Positions 1-7,103 of a DNA stretch of 10,307 nt are shown here, one piece after another (positions within the stretch are counted from its first letter, which is position 1; each line of letters begins with the position of its first letter). The translations under genes were made by a program, and so were the position numbers. The notes beneath the pieces are model-generated. The model had not been told where the DNA came from. It made no database searches and saw only the letters and a list, made by a program, of their open reading frames with translations. The stretch is from NCBI GenBank assembly GCA_026983935.1, contig JALSTC010000564.1, positions 1 to 10,307 on the forward strand, given 5' to 3'. The DNA comes from Ardenticatenia bacterium (GTDB lineage Bacteria; Chloroflexota; Anaerolineae; Aggregatilineales; Ch27).

Positions 1-1
1 G

Positions 2-226
2 GGCTATCTGGCAGCGGCGCACTGTGCCATGCAGGAAGGCGTCCCGCTGCGGGGGTATTTCGTCTGGTCGCTGCTGGATAACTTCGAATGGCGGCACGGC
101 TTCAGCAAGCGCTTCGGGCTGATCTACGTGGACTATCCAACACAGCGGCGCATCATCAAAGACAGCGGGCGGTGGTATGCCTCGGTCATCCGGCAGAACG
201 GCTTTGACGCGCCCGCCGGAGGGTGA
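2..226 (+). CDS. Beta-glucosidase / GH1 family glycosidase, C-terminal fragment
   Basis: This is the last 74 codons of a glycoside hydrolase family 1 enzyme; the gene enters from outside the window. GH1 enzymes hydrolyse beta-linked glucosides, galactosides and related sugars with retention, usually in the cytoplasm. The visible part carries the family's C-terminal signature: RGYFVWSLLDNFEW, then GFSKRFGLIYVDY, a TQRRIIKDSGRWY stretch and the final helix ending near IRQNG. In GH1 enzymes the Glu and Trp of the DNFEW segment contact the glycone sugar. The acid/base (NEP) and nucleophile (ENG) glutamates lie upstream and cannot be checked. The stop TGA is at 224-226, only 2 nt from the stop of the convergent membrane-protein gene, and no hairpin separates them. 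Substrate specificity cannot be read from this fragment. The family call is very secure. Confidence 0.95.
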   Translation, partial: GYLAAAHCAMQEGVPLRGYFVWSLLDNFEWRHGFSKRFGLIYVDYPTQRRIIKDSGRWYASVIRQNGFDAPAGG

Positions 227-228
227 TC

Positions 229-972
229 TCACAGCATCAGGGCGATAGGGACGGCGGTTACGATGAGCGCCTGGGCGATGATGTACGCTGCCCAGATTAC
301 GTCGCCCATGTGACGGAAACGCCGCCCGCCGAACAGCCGCGCCGCGATCAGCGCATCGGAGAGCAGGAACAGAATCGCGCCCACCGCCAGCAGCCAGAAC
401 GCGCTCCGCTGCAGGGCCAGCCCCAGCGCATAGGCGGCCATGCTGGCCAGAAACAGCGCATAGACCAGCGCCGCGTACTGCATGGTTCGCTGACCCGTCG
501 GGCTGCGTACCATCAGCAGCCAGATCACGCCTGCCAGCGCCCACAGAGCGACCAGCGCGGCGGCGTAGTCGGTCAGGTTGTGCAGGCTGAAGTGCAGCGC
601 GATCTCGCGGAAGCCGAGCATGTAAAAAATATGCCCTGCAGCAAAAGCGCCCATGCCGAACAGCACGTGATTCTTCTGGTGGAAGATATCGGCCATGAAT
701 AGATCGCCGAGAAAGCCGCAGGTCATCCCGAAAGCGGCCAGCAGGCCCAGGGCCGAAAGCGGGGTTCCTCGCGCCGCGGTGAGCCACACCAGCGCGGCGA
801 AGAGACTCAGCAGGAAGGACTGCGGAAGCTGCCAGCGCTTGGGCATCCGGCCCAGGCGTGTGCCGTCGTAAGGATGGAGTGCGAAGCCCCCGATCAGCAG
901 CAGGATAATGACCATCAGCAGGCCTGCCCCGATCAGATTCCACGGGGCGGGCAGCGTGGCAAAAATAGACAT
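229..972 (-). CDS. YhhN family membrane protein, probable lysoplasmalogenase
   Basis: A 247-residue, very hydrophobic protein with about eight membrane segments. It matches the YhhN/TMEM86 family, whose characterised members cleave the vinyl-ether bond of lysoplasmalogens to give a fatty aldehyde and a glycerophospho-base. The family hallmarks are two membrane-embedded aspartates. One lies in GFLGDLFMA (D90), the other in LFLLSDALIAARLF (D206), followed by the typical WAAYIIAQALI final helix (about 227-237). An in-frame ATG lies 25 codons upstream (1047), but the start at 972 is preferred because GGAGGAG sits 8 nt before it and the upstream extension overlaps the candidate promoter. The gene converges with the GH1 gene and diverges from the first glutamate dehydrogenase. 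The family call is good; the exact substrate is inferred from homologues, and many bacteria with this protein have no proven plasmalogens. Confidence 0.85.
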   Translation of the reverse strand: MSIFATLPAPWNLIGAGLLMVIILLLIGGFALHPYDGTRLGRMPKRWQLPQSFLLSLFAALVWLTAARGTPLSALGLLAAFGMTCGFLGDLFMADIFHQKNHVLFGMGAFAAGHIFYMLGFREIALHFSLHNLTDYAAALVALWALAGVIWLLMVRSPTGQRTMQYAALVYALFLASMAAYALGLALQRSAFWLLAVGAILFLLSDALIAARLFGGRRFRHMGDVIWAAYIIAQALIVTAVPIALML

Positions 973-980
973 TGTGAATG

Positions 981-987
981 CTCCTCC
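981..987 (-). promoter_or_regulatory. Ribosome binding site of the YhhN family gene
   Basis: Read on the - strand this is GGAGGAG, 8 nt before the ATG at 972. It decides the start against the longer reading frame beginning at 1047. Confidence 0.8.
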
Positions 988-1006
988 GGGAACAGCAGCC
1001 AGTGAC

Positions 1007-1035
1007 AGGATAGTACATGAGGGTGGGGGGCACAA
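1007..1035 (-). promoter_or_regulatory. Candidate sigma-70-type promoter for the YhhN family gene
   Basis: On the - strand a TTGTGC hexamer (1030-1035) is followed after 17 bp by TATCCT (1007-1012), about 35 nt before the start codon. The spacing is ideal, but the hexamers match only 3/6 and 4/6 of consensus, so this is a modest candidate. Confidence 0.4.
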
Positions 1036-1108
1036 CACGGGTTGCATGCAGATTCATCCGGCGGGGGTTGCAAGGATATTGATCATGAAGACTGAGGAAT
1101 ATTGGCTA

Positions 1109-1138
1109 TTGGACGCCGTGTGCTTTGGGTGTTATCCT
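1109..1138 (+). promoter_or_regulatory. Candidate promoter for the tandem glutamate dehydrogenase genes
   Basis: TTGGAC (1109-1114) and TATCCT (1133-1138) are separated by 18 bp and lie about 70 nt before the first dehydrogenase. The -10 hexamer is the same as that proposed for the divergent YhhN gene. The match is weak, and the remaining leader (about 1145-1206) shows no clear structured element. Confidence 0.35.
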
Positions 1139-1206
1139 GATTGTGTGAAGTGCCCGATTGATTTGGGTATTCTGTATGAGAATCAACAGGCAGGAAAGGG
1201 AATTCG

Positions 1207-2478
1207 ATGACCACTGCTACGCCCACAGTAGAAGCAACCAATCCGTTCGAAGTTGCCCAGCAGCAACTGAATCGGGCGTTACAATACCTTGAAGTTTCCC
1301 CCGGCATTGCCGAATTTCTGCGCCGTCCCAAGCGCGAGTTGAGCGTCAACTTCCCCGTGCGCATGGATAACGGCGATATCCGCATGTTCACGGGCTACCG
1401 GGTGCAGCACAGCACCGTGCGCGGCCCGGCTAAAGGCGGCATCCGCTATCATCCCCAGGTGTCCATGGACGAAGTCCGGGCGCTGGCGATGTGGATGACC
1501 TGGAAGTGCTCCCTGATGAATCTGCCTTACGGCGGGGCCAAAGGGGGCGTTATCGTTGATCCGCGTGAGCTTTCGCCAACCGAACTGGAGCGTATGACGC
1601 GCCGTTTTGCCTATGAGCTGATCCCTGTGATCGGCCCTGATGGGGACATCCCCGCCCCGGATGTGAATACCAATGCCCAGATCATGGCCTGGATGATGGA
1701 CACCTACACCATGACGCTGGGCCACAATGCGCCGGGGATCGTGACCGGCAAGCCGGTCCAGGTCGGCGGGTCACTGGGCCGCCGGGAAGCGACCGGGCGC
1801 GGTGTGATGTACACCACCGTGCGTGCCCTCAAGCACCTGGGTATCCCTGTGAAAGGGGCGCGGGTCGTGGTGCAGGGCTTCGGCAATGTCGGTTCGGTAG
1901 CCGCACAGCAGCTCCAGCAGCAGGGGGCGAGGGTGATCGCCGTCAGCGACGTGAGCGGCGGCATCTATAACCCGAACGGGCTGGATATTGACGACGTGTT
2001 GAAATATGCCGGGGGGCATGGGCGGCTTGTGGCAGGCTATCCAGAAGCCGACGCGATCACCAATGAGGAACTGCTGGCGTTGGAGTGCGATGTGCTGGTT
2101 CCGGCGGCGCTGGAAAACCAGATCACCGCAGCTAACGCGGCGGACATTAAAGCGAAGATCGTGGCCGAGGGCGCAAACGGCCCGACCACACCGGAAGCCG
2201 ACGACATCCTGCACGAACGTGGCATCATGGTCATCCCGGATATCCTGTGCAATGCCGGCGGCGTGACCGTCTCCTATCTGGAATGGGTGCAGAACCGCCA
2301 GTCCTTCTTCTGGACGGAGGAAGAGGTCAATACACGGCTGGAGCGTATGATGGATGAAAGCTTCCATGCCGTGCTGGATACGGCGGAGAATGTCGGGGTG
2401 GATATGCGCATGGCGGCCTACATTCTGGCTGTCAAACGGGTGGTCGATGTGTTGCAGCTGAGAGGCTTTTACCCGTAG
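1207..2478 (+). CDS. gdhA: Glu/Leu/Phe/Val family dehydrogenase (glutamate dehydrogenase), copy 1
   Basis: A 423-residue amino-acid dehydrogenase of the hexameric glutamate dehydrogenase type, which interconverts glutamate with 2-oxoglutarate and ammonia using NAD(P). The N-terminal substrate domain has the three expected lysines: K76 in GPAKGGIRYHP, K100 in MTWKC and the catalytic K112 in PYGGAKGG, plus the catalytic Asp D152 in PAPDVNT. The Rossmann domain begins near residue 217 with GFGNVG (224-229). An acidic D248 at the end of the second strand fits NAD binding without proving it. LCNAGGVTVSY (about 347-357) holds the substrate-side Ser356. Length is normal. The ATG at 1207 follows AAAGGG (1195-1200) by 6 nt. 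A close paralogue follows after 82 nt, so the two are probably co-transcribed. Leucine or phenylalanine dehydrogenase is less likely because the glutamate-binding lysines are kept. Confidence 0.93.
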   Translation: MTTATPTVEATNPFEVAQQQLNRALQYLEVSPGIAEFLRRPKRELSVNFPVRMDNGDIRMFTGYRVQHSTVRGPAKGGIRYHPQVSMDEVRALAMWMTWKCSLMNLPYGGAKGGVIVDPRELSPTELERMTRRFAYELIPVIGPDGDIPAPDVNTNAQIMAWMMDTYTMTLGHNAPGIVTGKPVQVGGSLGRREATGRGVMYTTVRALKHLGIPVKGARVVVQGFGNVGSVAAQQLQQQGARVIAVSDVSGGIYNPNGLDIDDVLKYAGGHGRLVAGYPEADAITNEELLALECDVLVPAALENQITAANAADIKAKIVAEGANGPTTPEADDILHERGIMVIPDILCNAGGVTVSYLEWVQNRQSFFWTEEEVNTRLERMMDESFHAVLDTAENVGVDMRMAAYILAVKRVVDVLQLRGFYP

Positions 2479-2494
2479 ACCTGTGGTCGTTGGG

Positions 2495-2520
2495 AGAACG
2501 CTCTCATTCGAGAGCGTTCT
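2495..2520 (+). terminator. Perfect hairpin between the two dehydrogenase genes (attenuator or weak terminator)
   Basis: AGAACGCTCTC (2495-2505) and GAGAGCGTTCT (2510-2520) are exact inverted repeats of 11 bp around an ATTC loop, starting 17 nt after the stop of copy 1. The 3' arm ends in TTCT followed by TTGG, so the U tract is short and interrupted. It could cause partial termination, or act as an mRNA-stabilising or processing structure giving the two genes unequal expression. Confidence 0.65.
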
Positions 2521-2546
2521 TTGGTGAAAATATCGTTCATGGTTTT

Positions 2547-2553
2547 AAGGAGG
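2547..2553 (+). promoter_or_regulatory. Strong ribosome binding site of dehydrogenase copy 2
   Basis: AAGGAGG lies 7 nt before ATG 2561. A TTG directly upstream (2558) is in frame but would leave only 4 nt, so the ATG is the preferred start. Confidence 0.8.
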
Positions 2554-2560
2554 AGCGTTG

Positions 2561-3823
2561 ATGGCCGAGCTGAAGACAGCAGCGCCCAACCCGTTCGCAG
2601 TTGCGCAGGCACAGCTTGACGCGGCTGCTGAGTTACTGGAGCTTGAACCGGCAATGCATGCTCTCTTGCGGAATCCGCTGCGAGAGCTGCATGTGACGCT
2701 GCCGGTCAAGATGGATGACGGGACGACGAAGGTTTTTCAGGGGTTCCGTGTTCAATATAATGATGCACGTGGGCCGACGAAGGGCGGAATCCGCTTTCAT
2801 CCTGATGAAACGATTGACACCGTCCGGGCGTTGGCCGCGTGGATGACGTGGAAATGCGCCGTGGTGGATATTCCGCTGGGCGGCGGCAAGGGCGGCGTCA
2901 TATGTAACCCCAAGGAGATGTCGCCGGGCGAACTGGAACGGCTGAGCCGGGCCTATGTGCGCCAGGTGGGGCGCATCCTGGGGCCGGAGATGGACGTGCC
3001 CGCGCCGGATGTCTACACGACTCCCCAGATCATGGCCTGGATGGCTGATGAATATGCCTTCTTGCAGGGGCACAACGAATTCGGCGTGATCACCGGCAAG
3101 CCCCTGCCGCTGGGCGGTTCGGCGGGTCGTGGAGATGCCACCGCGCGCGGCGGCATGTACACTATCCGCGAGGCGGCCAGAGTGCTGGGCCTGGAAACCC
3201 GCGGCGCGACGATGGCGATCCAGGGCTTTGGCAATGCCGGGCAGTTCGCCGCCACGCTGGGCCGGGAACTACTGGGGTCTATCATTGTGGCAGTCTCGGA
3301 TTCGAAGGGCGGGATTTACAAAGCCGACGGCCTGAATCCATTCGAGGTGATCAAGCACAAACAGCGCACCGGTTCGGTGGTCGGCTTCCCCGGCGCGCAG
3401 TCAATCTCCAATGAGGAACTGCTGGAACTGGATGTGGATATCCTGGTTCCGGCGGCGCTGGAGAATGTGATCACCGCACGCAATGCGGGCAATATCAAAG
3501 CCAGGATCAGCGCCGAACTGGCGAACGGCCCCACCACGCCGGAAGCAGACGAGATTCTGCATAAGAACGGCGTTTATGTCATTCCGGACTTCCTGTGCAA
3601 TGCCGGTGGGGTGACCGTCTCCTACTTCGAGATGGTGCAGAACGCTTACCAGTATTACTGGGATGAGGAGACCGTCCATGAGCGGCTGGATGCCAAGATG
3701 ACGGCGGCCTTCCATGCCGTACACAAGAAGGCGGAGGACCTGCACGTCCACAATCGGCTGGCGGCCTATGTCGTGGCCGTGGAACGTGTGGCGGAAGCCG
3801 TCCGTCTGCGCGGCTGGGTGTAG
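2561..3823 (+). CDS. Glu/Leu/Phe/Val family dehydrogenase (glutamate dehydrogenase), copy 2
   Basis: A 420-residue paralogue of the preceding gene, with the same domain order and no indels visible in the core. The substrate-domain lysines are K74 (GPTKGGIRFHP), K98 (MTWKC) and the catalytic K110 (PLGGGKGG), with D150 in PAPDVYT. The Rossmann motif reads GFGNAG (222-227) with D247 after the second strand, and LCNAGGVTVSY (about 345-355) holds Ser354. In the stretch aligned with residues 73-116 of copy 1, 29 of 44 residues are identical, so this is an old duplication, not a recent one. Differences near the active site (PLGGGKGG against PYGGAKGG, ICNP against IVDP) allow a different substrate, coenzyme or a mixed hexamer. 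It is the last gene before a strong terminator. Both copies appear catalytically intact. Confidence 0.92.
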   Translation: MAELKTAAPNPFAVAQAQLDAAAELLELEPAMHALLRNPLRELHVTLPVKMDDGTTKVFQGFRVQYNDARGPTKGGIRFHPDETIDTVRALAAWMTWKCAVVDIPLGGGKGGVICNPKEMSPGELERLSRAYVRQVGRILGPEMDVPAPDVYTTPQIMAWMADEYAFLQGHNEFGVITGKPLPLGGSAGRGDATARGGMYTIREAARVLGLETRGATMAIQGFGNAGQFAATLGRELLGSIIVAVSDSKGGIYKADGLNPFEVIKHKQRTGSVVGFPGAQSISNEELLELDVDILVPAALENVITARNAGNIKARISAELANGPTTPEADEILHKNGVYVIPDFLCNAGGVTVSYFEMVQNAYQYYWDEETVHERLDAKMTAAFHAVHKKAEDLHVHNRLAAYVVAVERVAEAVRLRGWV

Positions 3824-3877
3824 TCGGTGTAGTCTATGTAGATTGTCAATCAATCTGACGGGCCGCGGCTCGTTAGT

Positions 3878-3917
3878 GCTGTGAGGGGCGGGACAGCCTG
3901 CCCCTCACAGCGTTTTT
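3878..3917 (+). terminator. Strong intrinsic terminator after the dehydrogenase pair
   Basis: CTGTGAGGGGC (3879-3889) pairs exactly with GCCCCTCACAG (3900-3910). The stem continues inward through one G-U and two G-C pairs to an ACAG loop (3893-3896), and outward by one G-C pair. TTTTT follows at 3913-3917, so it acts on + strand transcription. The - strand gene stops at 3923, so the hairpin may also end that transcript, but that side has no U tract. Confidence 0.88.
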
Positions 3918-3922
3918 GTGGA

Positions 3923-6253
3923 TCAATCCTCATACTGCTTGAGGTAGCCCAACGCTTCGTCGGTTTCCGCATTCATGATGATCTCCAGCAGCCGCCCTCC
4001 GCTCACGGCAGGCACATCAACCACGGTGATGTAGTCAGCCATTGCCGCGTCTTCTGGCAGCAGGTCGGGCAGGCGGTTGGGGGCTTTCTCCAGGAATTCG
4101 TGGTTGAACTTATTCCCCGGCTGTCCGGGGAACAGCGCCAGGGGAAATATCTGCGCTTCCACCAGGTCCTGGAAGAAATGGGTGCCATAAGCCATTTCCG
4201 GTGCGCCGTTGGTATTGTTGGACGTGGCGACTTCGATCAGCGCCCGGCTGTTGTAAATATCGGCGTAGGTCACTTTGACGCCCAGGTGAATGTTGGAGCT
4301 GCCCCAGCGGCCCGGCCCGATCAGGATGAAAGTCTCACCTTCCAGGCGTTCGTTCAGCCGCCCGATGACGCGCCCGACTTCCAGCCGCACGTGCGGCTCA
4401 TGAATGGCGTTATAGGTCGGTTTGACGTAAACGATGTAGCGAACGCGCTCGACGATGCCGTCGGGAACCTGGCGGCAGGCCGTGAAGAGCTTGTCCTCCT
4501 CCGGGATATCGGCGGGAATCTGGCGGCTGATGGTTTCGTGATGGCTGAGCGGGCGGCACTGCAGCAGGGCGATGTTGAACTTCGCCTTCGGCCAGGTCTC
4601 CGGGATTTCCACGGTGTACTCGATGTCCACCGGACGCCTGTAGCTCTTCTGGAGGCAGCTCAACAGGTTGCGCATCAGGGGGGCGAAGTCGGTCTGCTGC
4701 AGCAGTGGATCGAACGTGAAAACCAACTGCGATGGATCGACATTCGTCGGGCGGGAGACAAACGGCTGCAGGTAGTCGCCGTTGTCCTGGACGGCGATCA
4801 GGCGCAGGGCGGGCAGACTGGCATCAATAACTTCACCGATGGGCAGGGTTTTGAAGGTGTTGTCTTCCAGGTCGAGCACATCAATCAGGTGCTGCGAGTA
4901 CTGGCGAAGCTGCTCAACGCGAGTTTCCGGGCGCAGTTGGGGATGCGACAGGGCGATCATGCGCGGGTAGTCATTGGCCACGCGGTCCACGGCGCGTGTG
5001 CCCAGCCCGCAGACCAGCCGCAGCAGGCCGTCTTCCCGCCGGATTTTTGGATTCCAGCGGAAGGGGTTGCGGCTGAAGCCCACCCCCGCCATTGTGGGGA
5101 AAAAGTAGCGTCCGTGCTGCTGCCCCTCGACGACCTGGATCAGGATCGCCATGCGCTCGTCAAAATCGGTCAGGCCCATCTGCTCGCGGTAGATCAGCGC
5201 GTCAGGGCTGAGCGTGCTGGCGTAAATCTTCAGGATGGCGGTCTTTGCCGCTTCGAGATTTTCCTCCGGCGTGCCCTGGTTGGCCAGGAAGAAGCTGTCA
5301 TACTTCCCGGCGAATGAGGTATCGAAGCTGTCCTCCAGCAGGCTGGATGAGCGGAAGATCAGCGGGCGGCTGCCGATTCTTTCCAGCAGATCGCGGAGCT
5401 GCGTGACCACGTACTCCGGCAGCCGGGCCTGCATATAGCGATCGTAGATCGCCGGGTAGTCTTCCACGATCTCCTGCCGGGAGCGGTATTTCTGGTTCAT
5501 GAAGACGTAGAACTCATTGAGTTCATGCACCTCATAAAAGACGTCCGAGCCGATGTAGTAGGAATCGGGGATGCTGATGATATCAGGGTCAATACCGCAT
5601 TCCGCGGCATGCTGGATGAGCAGCTTCCAGGCGAGCAGCATGCCGGCGGCTTTACCGCCGATCTTGCCCCGTCCGATGCGGCACTGCCGGATGTTCTTGA
5701 GGTCCCGGATGGTGAAGGCTTCCCGCGCCAGCCGGACGAAATGCAGATGGTCGCTGATCATGGCTTTGATCAGGACGGCTTTAATCTCCCGCAGGTGATG
5801 CTTGACCTGGGTCCGTTCTTCCGGTGGCAGGCTTTCATAGTGCTCGCCCTGCGAGAAAAGCACGTCCCAGGGCGCGATCTCTGGGTTGAAGGACAGACGA
5901 ATCTCGCGGTTTGGTGTGCGTTTGGCAAGCAGACTCTGCACGATGCGCTCGAACAGGCTGTGCGGCAGATTATAGGCAAAGTAAAAGTCGGTCAGATAGT
6001 CGCGGATGGTGTTCACGCGCTCATTCCAGTCGCGCGGACTCTCCTCCACGAAGGGATCGCTCAGCCCCTCGCGCTTCTGCGACTGGATGGCTTTCTGGTA
6101 AACCTCCTGTTCGAAGGCTTCCCGACTGATGATACCCCGCGAAAACAGCTCCTCGCGCATGCGCTCGCGGATGGTTTTGCTCAAGATGGGATACTGGGAA
6201 ATCTCCAGATACAGCTTGAGCACTTTGGGCATGGGGATATCGCGGATTTCCAT
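3923..6253 (-). CDS. PEP/pyruvate-binding domain protein (PPDK N-terminal-like), no phosphohistidine domain
   Basis: A 776-residue, apparently cytoplasmic protein. Residues 1-190 are helical and unassigned. From about 194 to 570 it follows the nucleotide-binding N-terminal domain of PEP synthase and pyruvate phosphate dikinase: GKIGGKAAGM (196-205), FRSSSLLEDS then SFAGKYDSFF (300-322), PTMAGVGFSRNPF (386-398), VCGLGTRAVDRVANDYPR (414-431), and the closing DIEYTVEI (543-550) and LLQCRPLS (563-570). No phosphohistidine swivelling motif (TSH-type) and no PEP-binding TIM barrel follow. Instead there is a distinct module of about 200 residues with FILIGPGRWGSSN (642-654) and THFFQDL (691-697). 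It is therefore not a PEP synthase; an ATP-dependent phosphotransfer or regulatory role is a guess. The ATG follows GAGG at about 8 nt and a good promoter is upstream. Protein-level conservation in the nucleotide-binding region is strong; function is unknown. Confidence 0.85.
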   Translation of the reverse strand: MEIRDIPMPKVLKLYLEISQYPILSKTIRERMREELFSRGIISREAFEQEVYQKAIQSQKREGLSDPFVEESPRDWNERVNTIRDYLTDFYFAYNLPHSLFERIVQSLLAKRTPNREIRLSFNPEIAPWDVLFSQGEHYESLPPEERTQVKHHLREIKAVLIKAMISDHLHFVRLAREAFTIRDLKNIRQCRIGRGKIGGKAAGMLLAWKLLIQHAAECGIDPDIISIPDSYYIGSDVFYEVHELNEFYVFMNQKYRSRQEIVEDYPAIYDRYMQARLPEYVVTQLRDLLERIGSRPLIFRSSSLLEDSFDTSFAGKYDSFFLANQGTPEENLEAAKTAILKIYASTLSPDALIYREQMGLTDFDERMAILIQVVEGQQHGRYFFPTMAGVGFSRNPFRWNPKIRREDGLLRLVCGLGTRAVDRVANDYPRMIALSHPQLRPETRVEQLRQYSQHLIDVLDLEDNTFKTLPIGEVIDASLPALRLIAVQDNGDYLQPFVSRPTNVDPSQLVFTFDPLLQQTDFAPLMRNLLSCLQKSYRRPVDIEYTVEIPETWPKAKFNIALLQCRPLSHHETISRQIPADIPEEDKLFTACRQVPDGIVERVRYIVYVKPTYNAIHEPHVRLEVGRVIGRLNERLEGETFILIGPGRWGSSNIHLGVKVTYADIYNSRALIEVATSNNTNGAPEMAYGTHFFQDLVEAQIFPLALFPGQPGNKFNHEFLEKAPNRLPDLLPEDAAMADYITVVDVPAVSGGRLLEIIMNAETDEALGYLKQYED

Positions 6254-6305
6254 ACGGCTTGCCTCGATTGATCGTGTTCGCCTGCGGGGTCGGTCTGCTG
6301 CTACA

Positions 6306-6334
6306 ATTATCCATCAGGACGGGCCGGGCGGCAA
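6306..6334 (-). promoter_or_regulatory. Promoter of the PEP/pyruvate-binding domain gene
   Basis: On the - strand TTGCCG (6329-6334), 17 bp, then GATAAT (6306-6311), matching consensus 4/6 and 5/6. The predicted transcript starts near 6299, giving a leader of about 45 nt. Confidence 0.6.
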
Positions 6335-6335
6335 A

Positions 6336-6352
6336 AAATGCCGTCGGCATTT
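6336..6352. promoter_or_regulatory. 17-nt perfect palindrome abutting a promoter (candidate operator)
   Basis: AAATGCCGTCGGCATTT has 8-nt perfectly inverted arms around a single T (6344). It lies 1 nt upstream of the -35 hexamer of the - strand promoter, where a dimeric regulator could bind. The regulator is unknown. It is about 95 nt upstream of the divergent SDR-like gene, so it could serve both. Confidence 0.5.
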
Positions 6353-6437
6353 CCGGAGGGAGCGGGGCTGTCTGCGTGCCCGTCACTGCTGGATGCAATG
6401 GACAGATTCTGAGCACCGGTCTCGATTCGAAAGGGAG

Positions 6438-6443
6438 TATACT
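6438..6443 (+). promoter_or_regulatory. Possible -10 box of the SDR-like gene
   Basis: TATACT matches the -10 consensus 5/6, but no fitting -35 hexamer is seen 16-18 bp upstream and no TGn extension is present. Initiation here would fall at about 6449-6450, giving an essentially leaderless transcript at the TTG start. This conflicts with use of the AAGGGAG at 6431-6437 as a ribosome binding site. Confidence 0.25.
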
Positions 6444-6447
6444 GAAC

Positions 6448-7092
6448 TTGGCGAATGATGTGGAAGTGCTGCGGGGGCGTGTAGCGCTGGTGACCGGCGC
6501 TGGCGAAGGCGCGGCGCGTGCGGTGGCGCTGGCGCTGGGTGCGGCGGGCGCGTCGGTGGTGGTGAACGATGTCAATCCCGATCGGGCCGAGCGTGTGGCC
6601 GCCGCGATCGCCGCCGAAGGCGGGCAGGCTTTCCCCTGGGTGGCGGATGTGGGCAACAAGTTTCAGGTCGGGAGTATGATCGAACGGCTGCGGGACGAAT
6701 ACGGTGGGCTGCACATCGTGGTCAGCGGCTGGGCAGTCAACAAGCGCAGCCCGTTCCTGACCCTGGACGAATACGACTGGCGGCGCGTGTTGGAGGTCAA
6801 CCTGACCGGCGCATTTTTCGTCAGTCAGATGGCGGCGCGGGTGATGGCGGACGAAGGCGGCGGCGTGATCGTGCAGCTTGCCGCACCGATCGACTCCACC
6901 GTCACCGGGCAGACGCCCTATGCGGTCAGTCAGGCCGGACTGCTGGCACTGACGCAGGCTATGGTGGCGGAACTGGCACCGCTGGGCGTGCGCTGCGAGG
7001 CGGTGCTGCTGCGCGACGACCCCGCCCAGACGGCGGCGGCGGTGATGCAGGCCGTGCAGGGTGTGTCAGGTGGGAAGCTGTGCCCGGGATAG
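6448..7092 (+). CDS. Short-chain dehydrogenase/reductase-fold protein lacking the catalytic Ser and Lys
   Basis: A 214-residue SDR-fold protein, shorter than the usual 250. The fold is clear: RVALVTGAGEGAARAVALAL (11-30) for strand 1 and the nucleotide loop, VVVNDVN (37-43), a D67-V68 pair, VNLTGAFFVSQ (117-127) with the conserved Asn118, and PYAVSQAG (157-164). Several hallmarks are lost. The last Gly of TGxxxGxG is Ala, the NNAG stretch reads VSGW (92-95), the catalytic Ser region reads QLAAP (143-147), and YxxxK is Y158-AVS-Q162. The C-terminal PG loop and substrate lid are missing. The protein is probably not an active oxidoreductase and may be a binding or structural pseudoenzyme. TTG 6448 is chosen because AAGGGAG lies 10 nt upstream and the protein then opens as a normal SDR. 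The upstream ATG at 6259 has no ribosome site and would run through the divergent promoter. Confidence 0.75.
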   Translation: MANDVEVLRGRVALVTGAGEGAARAVALALGAAGASVVVNDVNPDRAERVAAAIAAEGGQAFPWVADVGNKFQVGSMIERLRDEYGGLHIVVSGWAVNKRSPFLTLDEYDWRRVLEVNLTGAFFVSQMAARVMADEGGGVIVQLAAPIDSTVTGQTPYAVSQAGLLALTQAMVAELAPLGVRCEAVLLRDDPAQTAAAVMQAVQGVSGGKLCPG

Positions 7093-7103
7093 GGTGCTGG
7101 TTC

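Noticed and set aside
1041..1078. GGGTTGCA repeated near 1040-1046 and 1066-1072, and TGCATGCA at 1043-1050
   Set aside because: Short and unevenly placed relative to the weak candidate promoters; not convincing as regulator sites.
1771..2367. A 198-codon - strand frame inside dehydrogenase copy 1
   Set aside because: It is antisense to a well-conserved gene and has no domain signature.
3881..5317. A 478-codon open frame on the + strand
   Set aside because: It lies antisense within the PEP/pyruvate-binding domain gene, whose protein has clear family motifs. It has no recognisable domain and its start overlaps the terminator hairpin.
5525..6271. A 248-codon + strand frame
   Set aside because: It is the shadow of the N-terminal third of the ATP-binding protein gene, with no ribosome site or family match.
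6259..6447. A 63-residue N-terminal extension of the SDR-like protein from ATG 6259
   Set aside because: No ribosome site; it would run through the divergent promoter and palindrome and precede the normal SDR first strand with unrelated sequence.
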